DNA of 44,710 nucleotides from a virus. The position numbers and the translations under genes were made by a program. The notes under the pieces are model-generated. The model saw only the letters and a program-made list of their open reading frames with translations. It ran no database searches and was not told where the DNA came from. The DNA is taken from positions 1 through 44,710 of the IMG/VR virus record IMGVR_UViG_3300046524_000102; one strand, 5' to 3'. Shown here in pieces: positions 38,940-44,710 of this stretch (positions within the stretch are counted from its first letter, which is position 1; each line of letters starts with the position of its first letter).

Positions 38940-39398
38940 ATGGAAGAGTTTTTCGAGAACGTAGAGTTCAGTATCAGCGGATGCTGGCTCTGGCACGGAC
39001 GCACATGGTCTCAGGGCCGATATGGAATGTTTTTATTTGGCGATCGCGGAGTAAGTGCACATCGAATGTCATACCAGATGTTCAATGGTCTCTTGACAAG
39101 CGGAAAAGAAGTTTGTCACGAGTGCGACAACCCTCTTTGCGTCAATCCGAAGCATCTTTTTCTCGGAACTCACGCTGAGAACATGAAGGACGCCGCCCAG
39201 AAAGGAAGAATTCGTGGATTGTCGAGGGACCAGAAGGGCAAAGAGAACGCGAACGCCAAGTACGATGCCGAGTTTGCAGAATCGATTCGAAACTATTACA
39301 GCGTCAACAAATGCAGTTTCCGAGAACTTGCGCGAGTGTTTGGACTTAAATCACATGGTCACGCTCATGCGATCGTAATGCGCAAGATTTGGGCATAG
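38940..39398 (+). CDS. HNH homing-type endonuclease (plus-strand copy 2)
   Basis: A 152-residue protein: [57 protein letters not shown] and [10 protein letters not shown] give the same HNH_3 core as 36253-36675; a C-terminal helix-turn-helix ([18 protein letters not shown]) follows. A GTG at 38931 is an alternative start; neither has a good ribosome site, unlike neighbouring genes, which fits a mobile insertion. Confidence 0.87.
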   Translation: MEEFFENVEFSISGCWLWHGRTWSQGRYGMFLFGDRGVSAHRMSYQMFNGLLTSGKEVCHECDNPLCVNPKHLFLGTHAENMKDAAQKGRIRGLSRDQKGKENANAKYDAEFAESIRNYYSVNKCSFRELARVFGLKSHGHAHAIVMRKIWA

Positions 39399-39522
39399 GC
39401 CGGGAAAGACCGGCGCCCTGACGTGTGGCGATGATCGGTAGCGGGCGGGATGCCCTGAAACAGAGCGCCTTTCGTCGTCACCCGCCAGGGCATTCAAATT
39501 CCACACTCTGAGGACTACTGAG
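39399..39522 (+). other. Structured intergenic stretch after the HNH gene
   Basis: No gene. GCCGG-GAAAGA-CCGGC hairpin at its start. ATGCCCTG (39450-39457) pairs with CAGGGCAT (39486-39493), while GCGGG (39441-39445) can pair with CCCGC (39481-39485) in a crossing, pseudoknot-like manner. Confidence 0.4.
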
Positions 39523-39705
39523 ATGCTAGTAGATAAAACCGTTTCAGATGACTGGCGCAACAGCGACGCCGACGCAAGCTTCGACGGATCGCCCGCGCCC
39601 CTAACCCAAGACGAATGGGAGCGCGAGTACTCCGAATTCTGCGACACCGAACTGTTCGGCGGAGTCAATGCCACGTTCGATCAAGTGTTCAAGGTGTTGC
39701 GATGA
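39523..39705 (+). CDS. Small acidic protein (60 aa)
   Basis: MLVDKTVSDDWRNSDADASF, DGSPAPLTQDEWEREYSEFC and ATFDQVFKVLR. Strongly acidic, could be a DNA-mimic or a partner protein; this is only a composition argument. GAGG upstream; ATGA overlap with the next gene. Confidence 0.6.
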   Translation: MLVDKTVSDDWRNSDADASFDGSPAPLTQDEWEREYSEFCDTELFGGVNATFDQVFKVLR

Positions 39706-40019
39706 GCGAGATCAAGCACACAAGCGGACCGTGGCAGTGGGATGACGATGAGGTTTGGCAAGAAGGCTACGACACGGAGCAGCACGCGCCTTGGCTCGTA
39801 GGCCCCGAAGGAGAAAGAATTCTGACTGGGCGGATTCACTGCCTTAGCGAGTCAGATTCCCGTCTGATCGCCGCCGCGCCCGAACTGCTCGAAGCGCTGC
39901 AATGGATGAACAACCTCTGGCAATGCACATGCGCCCTGAACGGATGGGAGCCTGAGCATGCTCGGGAGTACGAGAGGGCGAAAGAAGTACTCGCCAAAGC
40001 CACCGGGAGCCAACCATGA
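39702..40019 (+). CDS. Conserved phage protein with SGPW...SRLIAAAPELLEAL (105 aa)
   Basis: MSEIKHTSGPWQWDDDEVWQ, ILTGRIHCLSESDSRLIAAA and PELLEALQWMNNLWQC. The N-terminal HTSGPW and C-terminal RLIAAAPELLEAL are hallmarks of a very common phage accessory protein family of unknown function. Starts in the ATGA overlap with the 60-aa gene; the longer open frame upstream is not used. Confidence 0.78.
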   Translation: MSEIKHTSGPWQWDDDEVWQEGYDTEQHAPWLVGPEGERILTGRIHCLSESDSRLIAAAPELLEALQWMNNLWQCTCALNGWEPEHAREYERAKEVLAKATGSQP

Positions 40020-40195
40020 CCACCTACCAAGACGGCATCCGTGTCTCAATCAGCGATGAGGGCTATGCCTGCCTCGCATCCGAACAACGCATGAACCACG
40101 CAATCAGCATCCACACCGCGATATTCGCCGGATCGGCTATCGGGCTGATCGTGACATTCGCTGCGCTGGTTATCACCAAAATCCATGGAGCCTGA
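40016..40195 (+). CDS. Small membrane protein (59 aa)
   Basis: MTTYQDGIRVSISDEGYACL, ASEQRMNHAISIHTAIFAGS and IGLIVTFAALVITKIHGA: one C-terminal transmembrane helix. ATGA-coupled to the previous gene. Function unknown. Confidence 0.62.
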   Translation: MTTYQDGIRVSISDEGYACLASEQRMNHAISIHTAIFAGSAIGLIVTFAALVITKIHGA

Positions 40196-40196
40196 A

Positions 40197-40553
40197 ATGA
40201 ACCTCTTTCACCGACTTTTCGCATGGAATGACCGCCGCCGCGCTCGCGACTTTCTGCAGCAAGTTTGCGAGGACCGCGTTGAGGCTCGCCGGAAGCTGGA
40301 CGAACTGGACCGCAAGGTCGATCAAGCGATGCGGGACGCGCAGAGGCTCAACGATGAGCACTTTCGTGAATCGTACTTCGGCAAGCGCGATCCGATTCAA
40401 AGCGGCTTCGTTGAGGGATCTGCCAAGCTGTTCGGAATCATCGATCCGACAATGACGAAGGTCAGCATCACCACTCTGGAAGAAATTCCTCCGACGAAGT
40501 ATCGAGTCTGGCGCAATCGTCAAAATCTGATTCGCCATGCGGAGGCAGCATGA
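40197..40553 (+). CDS. Hypothetical helical protein (118 aa)
   Basis: MNLFHRLFAWNDRRRARDFL, QQVCEDRVEARRKLDELDRK, VDQAMRDAQRLNDEHFRESY: a long charged helix or coiled coil, followed by LEEIPPTKYRVWRNRQNL. GGAG precedes the ATG, one base after the upstream stop. No family recognised. Confidence 0.65.
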   Translation: MNLFHRLFAWNDRRRARDFLQQVCEDRVEARRKLDELDRKVDQAMRDAQRLNDEHFRESYFGKRDPIQSGFVEGSAKLFGIIDPTMTKVSITTLEEIPPTKYRVWRNRQNLIRHAEAA

Positions 40554-40735
40554 ACCAAATCTCCGCCGCCCGTATCGCCCAGGCGGTTGCAGCGATGAAG
40601 GCAATCGACGCCGCCTGGAACGCCGATCCTACCCGAGCAATGGCGTCGTGGTTGATGACTGATCTGGCGATTGCGCGGATTGATCTTGAATCGAGCCTCA
40701 TCCCGATAACACTAACTTTGAAAGAGGCAGCATGA
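40550..40735 (+). CDS. Small helical protein (61 aa)
   Basis: MNQISAARIAQAVAAMKAID, AAWNADPTRAMASWLMTDLA and ARIDLESSLIPITLTLKEAA. ATGA-coupled on both sides. Function unknown. Confidence 0.6.
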   Translation: MNQISAARIAQAVAAMKAIDAAWNADPTRAMASWLMTDLAIARIDLESSLIPITLTLKEAA

Positions 40736-41775
40736 GCACGGCACTTTCAGTGCGCCAGGAATTCGGCGCCCAGCAGACAACGACCGCACTGGTCGAAACG
40801 GCATCGACGGCAGTTGCCGCGCAAGCCAAGGCGATGGTCGAGGCCCGCTACATCATGGCAATGCAGCGCCCGCGGAACTGGGATCAGGTGCGCCAGGACA
40901 TCGTTCGCGAATGCCGGCGCCCGTCCTTCGCCCACAACAAGAGCGCTTACTACCGCAAGCCGATCGGCCAGGGCGTCGAAGGCCTTGGCATCCGCTTCGT
41001 CGAAGTCGCCTTGCGCTGCATGACCAATGTTCTGGTCGAGACGACGATGATCTTCGAGGATGACGCCAAGGAAGTGCACCGCGTCGCCGTGACGGATCTG
41101 GAATCGAACCTGACCTATCCGCTGGACGTCCGCGTGTCCAAGACGGTCGAACGCTCCAAGCCGTCCGACGATGGATCCTACATCGCTGTACGCAAGAACA
41201 GCTACGGAAAGAACGTCTACACCGTGCCGGCGAATGATGACGACCTTCTGAACAAGCGGGCTGCGCTGATCTCGAAGGCCATCCGGACATTGGGTCTGCG
41301 CATCGTGCCTGGCGACTTGCAGGACGAGGCCGAGGAAATCATAAAGACGGTTCGCATGAACGAAGCTGCACGCGATCCGGCTGCCGAGCGCAAGAAGATC
41401 GCGGACGCTTTCGGTGAGATCGGCGTCAAGGTGTCGGAGTTGGTCGCCTACCTGGGCCATTCGCTCGATGCCTGTTCTCCGACTGAGTTGGTCGACCTTC
41501 GCGGCATCTACGGCGCGATCAAGGACGGCGAAGCAACGTGGAAGTCGGTTATGGAGAACAAGGCCGAGCAGGGCGGCGGAGAGCCGGAAGGCGGCAAGGT
41601 CGGCCCATGCACCGACGAGTCATTCGAGAAGAAGAAAGCCGGCTGGAAGGCGACGATCGAGTCGGGCAAGAAGTCTGTCAACGATCTGATCGCCACTATC
41701 CAAACCAAGGAAATTCTCAGCAACGATCAAAAGGTTGAGATCGCGAGCTGGGCGCCGACACAGGAGGGGAATTGA
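40732..41775 (+). CDS. Probable single-strand DNA annealing protein (recombinase)
   Basis: A 347-residue protein. Key stretches are MVEARYIMAMQRPRNWDQVR, RPSFAHNKSAYYRKPIGQG, VEGLGIRFVEVALRC and LLNKRAALISKAIRTLGLRI, then a Lys-rich C-terminal part. Proteins of this kind lie directly before YqaJ/lambda-Exo-like nucleases and are thought to anneal resected strands. Role inferred mostly from that pairing; the family name is not certain. Confidence 0.7.
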   Translation: MSTALSVRQEFGAQQTTTALVETASTAVAAQAKAMVEARYIMAMQRPRNWDQVRQDIVRECRRPSFAHNKSAYYRKPIGQGVEGLGIRFVEVALRCMTNVLVETTMIFEDDAKEVHRVAVTDLESNLTYPLDVRVSKTVERSKPSDDGSYIAVRKNSYGKNVYTVPANDDDLLNKRAALISKAIRTLGLRIVPGDLQDEAEEIIKTVRMNEAARDPAAERKKIADAFGEIGVKVSELVAYLGHSLDACSPTELVDLRGIYGAIKDGEATWKSVMENKAEQGGGEPEGGKVGPCTDESFEKKKAGWKATIESGKKSVNDLIATIQTKEILSNDQKVEIASWAPTQEGN

Positions 41776-41776
41776 G

Positions 41777-43432
41777 ATGCGAGTCATTCATGAACTTGTG
41801 CAGGGCAGCGAAGAATGGGCCCAGTTCCGGCTGACCAAGTTCGGCGCCAGCGAGTGCGCGGCAATGCTGGGCATTTCGACCAAGGCGAAGCGCACGGAAC
41901 TGCTTCATATGAAGCATACCGGCACGGCGAAGGAATTCAGTGACTGGGTTCAGAAAAACATTCTGGACTATGGTCATGAAGTCGAGGCGCTGGCGCGGCC
42001 GATCATCGAAGATCTGATCGGCGAGGATCTGTACCCAGTGACATGCTCGGATGGCGATCTGTCGGCATCATGCGACGGCCTGACGATGAGCGAGGAAATC
42101 GCTTTCGAGCATAAACAGTGGGCTACGGCGCTGGCAGCATCCGTCAAGGCCAAGGTGCTGCCGGACGAATATCAGCCGCAGTGCCAGCAGGTAATGATGG
42201 TAACCGGCGCACAGAAGGTCATCTTCACGGTGTCGGACGGCACGCGGGAAAACATGGAATACATGGAAGTGCTCCCCGATCCTGCCTGGCATGAGCGCAT
42301 CCGTGCGGGCTGGGCGCAGTTCGCGAAGGATCTGGCCGACTACGTTCCGGCAGCCGTCGAAGTGAAGCCTATCGGCCGAACGCCCGAAACTCTGCCGGCG
42401 CTTCGTCTGGAAGTGACTGGCATGGTCACGGCGAGTAATCTTGGCGACTTCAAGGAACATGCTCTGGCCGTGTTTGCTGGCATCAACCGGGAGCTCACGA
42501 CCGACCAACATTTCGCCGACGCCGAGAAGACGGTCAAATGGTGTGGTGAAGTTGAATCACGCCTTGCTGCCGCCAAAGAGCATGCGCTGAGCCAGACGCA
42601 GAGCATTGACGAACTGTTCAAGACCATCGATGACATCAGCGCCGAGGCTCGCACGGTTCGCCTGGAGCTCGACAAGTTGGTCACGAAGCGAAAGGTCGAG
42701 ATCAAGGAATCGATCATCGTCAAAGCGCGGAACGCATACAGTGATCACGTCGACGCCCTGAGAGCCGAAACGGAAGGCGCTTTGGTAGTTATGGCGCAGC
42801 CCGACTTTGCCGGCGCCGCGAAGGGTAAGCGGACGGTCGCCAGCATTCAGGATGCGGTCGACACGGTCCTGGCTAACGCGAAGATCGAAGCTGGTGCGTC
42901 AGCCAAGCGGATTCGCGCAAATCTCGCGTGCATCAAGGAAGATGGGGCCGAGTACGAATTCCTGTTTGCTGACAAGTCGGCGCTGATCGTCAAGCCACTC
43001 GACGATCTCAAGATGCTGATCAAGGTGCGCATCACCGAACACAAGGCGGCAGAGGAAAAGCGGCTCGAAGCGCAACGTGAACAGATCCGCCAGGAGGAGC
43101 AGGCGAAAGCCGCGGCGAAGATTCCTGCACCGGCGCCCATACCGCCCGCACCGATTCCGGCCAAGCAAGAGCAGATTGCTCCGTGGATTGCACCTGTCCA
43201 GACCGCACCGAGTGGAGCGCCCACGCTTCGCCTCGGGCAGATCAACGAGCGCTTGGCGCCGATCGCCTTGTCTGCCGATGGACTGGCAAGCCTTGGCTTT
43301 GCGCATGCCGCCACGGACAAAGCCGCGAAGCTCTACCACGAGGCAATTTTCCCGCAGATCTGCGCGGCGCTGATCCGGCATATCGAAGCGGCTTCCGGCG
43401 ATCAAGCGGTGTTCCGCCAGCAAGCCGCCTAA
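41777..43432 (+). CDS. YqaJ-type exonuclease with long C-terminal extension
   Basis: A 551-residue protein. Residues 1-200 are the YqaJ/lambda-Exo nuclease: QGSEEWAQFRLTKFGASEC, GHEVEALARPIIEDL (66-80), SASCDGL (D100) and IAFEHKQW (E111, K113). The 340-residue extension is helical and coiled (AEARTVRLELDKLVTKRKVE, LIKVRITEHKAAEEKRLEAQ), then Pro-rich (PAPAPIPPAPIPAKQ), then a C-terminal helical piece. It is longer than the usual 200-350 residues. GGAGGGG precedes the ATG. Works with the upstream annealing protein in phage recombination. Confidence 0.85.
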   Translation: MRVIHELVQGSEEWAQFRLTKFGASECAAMLGISTKAKRTELLHMKHTGTAKEFSDWVQKNILDYGHEVEALARPIIEDLIGEDLYPVTCSDGDLSASCDGLTMSEEIAFEHKQWATALAASVKAKVLPDEYQPQCQQVMMVTGAQKVIFTVSDGTRENMEYMEVLPDPAWHERIRAGWAQFAKDLADYVPAAVEVKPIGRTPETLPALRLEVTGMVTASNLGDFKEHALAVFAGINRELTTDQHFADAEKTVKWCGEVESRLAAAKEHALSQTQSIDELFKTIDDISAEARTVRLELDKLVTKRKVEIKESIIVKARNAYSDHVDALRAETEGALVVMAQPDFAGAAKGKRTVASIQDAVDTVLANAKIEAGASAKRIRANLACIKEDGAEYEFLFADKSALIVKPLDDLKMLIKVRITEHKAAEEKRLEAQREQIRQEEQAKAAAKIPAPAPIPPAPIPAKQEQIAPWIAPVQTAPSGAPTLRLGQINERLAPIALSADGLASLGFAHAATDKAAKLYHEAIFPQICAALIRHIEAASGDQAVFRQQAA

Positions 43433-43445
43433 AAAGGAGATCCGA

Positions 43446-43919
43446 ATGGAAACGAAAGAATGGACGTTCGTAGACAAGTCTGGCTGGGGTGACGGTCAAT
43501 GGACAGCCGAACCAGACAAGCTTCAATGGACGGATGAGGCGACTGGCTTACCGTGTCTGATTCATCGCGGGCTGAGCGGCGCGCTGTGCGGCTATGTCGG
43601 AGTGTCAGAGTCGCATCCGCTGTTTCGGCGCGACTATGACGAGGCCGATGTGCGAGTGCATGGTGGCCTGACGTTCTCCGACATGTGCGCCGGCCAGGAG
43701 GGTGCGGGTCACGGCATCTGCCACATCCCCGGTCCCGGTGAACCGGATCACGTCTGGTGGCTCGGTTTCGACTGCGCACATTCAGGTGATGTTTGCCCGG
43801 CATACGATCACCGCCGTTCGTGGAGCTACGAAAGCAGTTATAGGGACCTCGACTACGTGAAGCGGGAATGCGCGAGTCTCGCCGGCCAACTTCAAGAGGC
43901 CGCGAAGCAAGCCGCCTAA
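43446..43919 (+). CDS. Conserved phage protein, unknown function (157 aa)
   Basis: METKEWTFVDKSGWGDGQWT, DEATGLPCLIHRGLSGALCG, GLTFSDMCAGQEGAGHGICH and PDHVWWLGFDCAHSGDVCPA: Cys/His-rich, WGxGxW and WWLGFDCAHxxD motifs well known in phage accessory regions. Possibly metal binding. AAAGGAG upstream. Function unknown. Confidence 0.78.
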   Translation: METKEWTFVDKSGWGDGQWTAEPDKLQWTDEATGLPCLIHRGLSGALCGYVGVSESHPLFRRDYDEADVRVHGGLTFSDMCAGQEGAGHGICHIPGPGEPDHVWWLGFDCAHSGDVCPAYDHRRSWSYESSYRDLDYVKRECASLAGQLQEAAKQAA

Positions 43920-44091
43920 CCCCTCACGCGCCCACCCAGCATCAGATGAAGCCTAACGGCGCGAATCTCTGCTGTCAGCCTGGATGGGCGCGCCCCCTAC
44001 AACACTCTTGAAGGCGCACATTCCAGGCGCCCTTCGAAAGTTGCGTGTGCTTAAGCCGGCCAGTATGTGCGGCTCTTTTTCGAGACCACTC
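43920..44091 (+). other. Intergenic stretch with long-range stem
   Basis: No gene. GCGCCCACCCAG near the start pairs with CTGGATGGGCGC about 40 nt later (11 of 12). Otherwise nothing I can name; a weak start region for the next gene lies at its end. Confidence 0.35.
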
Positions 44092-44343
44092 ATGAGCGAT
44101 CCAATTGTGATGACGTTCGCCGATGTCGGTGATTTTCAGGCCTGCTACGCCGCCGAGCGCTGGTGTGCTGAGAATGGCTATTCGGTCGGGCCTGGTTGTG
44201 TGGGTTCGCCTCGCGGACTGCTACGCGGTGATTGGCTGATCGCCAAATGGCGGAACCTCACCAAGCAGGAGCGCGCAGAACTCGATGGCCAGATGACTGG
44301 CGACATGCGCAACGGGCCGGTGACGATCAGGGTGAAAGCATGA
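44092..44343 (+). CDS. Hypothetical phage protein (83 aa)
   Basis: MSDPIVMTFADVGDFQACYA, AERWCAENGYSVGPGCVGSP and LLRGDWLIAKWRNLTKQERA, with a C-terminal MTGDMRNGPVTIRVKA. GDWxIAKWRNL...ER is a recurring phage motif of unknown meaning. ATG chosen because the following gene is coupled and the family seems to begin here; the ribosome site is weak. Confidence 0.65.
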   Translation: MSDPIVMTFADVGDFQACYAAERWCAENGYSVGPGCVGSPRGLLRGDWLIAKWRNLTKQERAELDGQMTGDMRNGPVTIRVKA

Positions 44344-44710
44344 ATGACGGAGCGATGATGACAGACGACGACGTATTGAGGCTGGCTGCGCAAGTGCTAG
44401 GCAACCCTCTGCTGTTCGAGGACTTGAAGCAGGACTTCACGGTCCATACCGAAGCTGGCGACTGGATCAAGTTCGCCCGCGCCCTGCTATCTGCAAGCAA
44501 ACCTGCCGCGCTTCATCAGCCGACCGAAGCCATGCTGAATGCGGCGCGCGACTGGTCGCTCAAGAAATACGGCCTAGGTATCGGAAGCGATGCGGCTATT
44601 GGTTGCTGGCAGGCGATGCTTGCTGCCGCGCCAGCGCAATCGGGGGAGGCGGTGGAAGCTGACGTAGTGCCGAATGAAATTGCTGAACTTTTGACAGAGC
44701 CCTGCTGGAA
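44340..44710 (+). CDS. Partial phage protein, runs off the window
   Basis: Starts in the ATGA overlap with the previous gene: MNDGAMMTDDDVLRLAAQVL, AGDWIKFARALLSAS, PTEAMLNAARDWSLKKYGLG. At least 123 residues visible, frame still open at the edge. The segment resembles variable phage early proteins (Ea22-like mosaics). Function unknown. Confidence 0.68.
   Translation, partial: MNDGAMMTDDDVLRLAAQVLGNPLLFEDLKQDFTVHTEAGDWIKFARALLSASKPAALHQPTEAMLNAARDWSLKKYGLGIGSDAAIGCWQAMLAAAPAQSGEAVEADVVPNEIAELLTEPCW

Noticed and set aside
1-44710. Integrase, att sites, holin, endolysin or CRISPR array
   Set aside because: None could be found; no tyrosine or serine recombinase motifs, no holin-lysozyme pair, and no regularly spaced repeats.

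Overview
The window looks like most of a temperate tailed-phage (prophage) genome, probably from a Burkholderiales host. The host guess rests on GC content near 58-60 % and on the look of the proteins, and is only moderately secure. The virion is a contractile-tailed myovirus of the DUF3383-sheath / Pam3-baseplate kind. I see no integrase, holin or endolysin, and both ends cut through genes, so the element continues on both sides.

Layout. (1) 1-18,153, minus strand: late operon read from terminase (right) to baseplate (left): TerS, TerL, portal, head morphogenesis protein, protease/scaffold-like protein, cement, DUF2184 major capsid, head-tail connectors, sheath, tube, tail-assembly chaperone with a -1 frameshift, tape measure with a muralytic domain, Dit-like protein, plug, hub and gp138-like spike. 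One lipoprotein gene (237-839) runs the other way. (2) 18,217-22,180, minus: an HTH-metallophosphoesterase, a tRNA-like element, small genes and a paralogous pair. It also holds a lambda-like late switch: a Q-like zinc-finger gene, then a promoter, a leader of about 165 nt and a terminator before the late genes. (3) 22,195-34,421, minus: early/replication operon built almost entirely with 4-base ATGA/GTGA/TTGA overlaps: CII-like regulator, ParB-like protein, SF2 helicase, Toprim primase, VRR-NUC nuclease, SANT-like DNA-binding protein, PP-loop (PAPS-reductase-like) protein, DUF4406, dNMP kinase, YbcO-like nuclease, C5 cytosine methyltransferase and two HNH genes. (4) 34,422-35,800: a lambdoid immunity region with Cro (minus) and an S24 CI repressor (plus). 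Three operators on a 24-bp pitch lie between them, and two more lie beyond CI. (5) 35,784-44,710, plus: a pL-like operon with a long structured, tRNA-like leader, HNH genes, many small proteins, a probable single-strand annealing protein and a YqaJ exonuclease.

Regulation, inferred: CI binds five related 16-bp sites and shuts off divergent pR- and pL-like promoters. After induction, early transcription passes a tR1-like terminator and reaches the Q-like gene. Q would then let RNA polymerase starting at the promoter near 20,900 read through the terminators at 20,714 and 19,398 into the late genes.

The most unusual items are: (a) two long same-strand ORFs in different frames over the same 750 bp, one a complete C5 methyltransferase and the other resembling a separate conserved phage family; (b) a set of aberrant tRNA-like structures, one a Leu-type D-arm, T-arm and acceptor with a roughly 60-nt insert in place of the anticodon loop; (c) the complete lambda-like operator and late-switch architecture in a Pam3-type myophage; (d) a 14-bp palindrome found both inside and upstream of the ParB-like gene.
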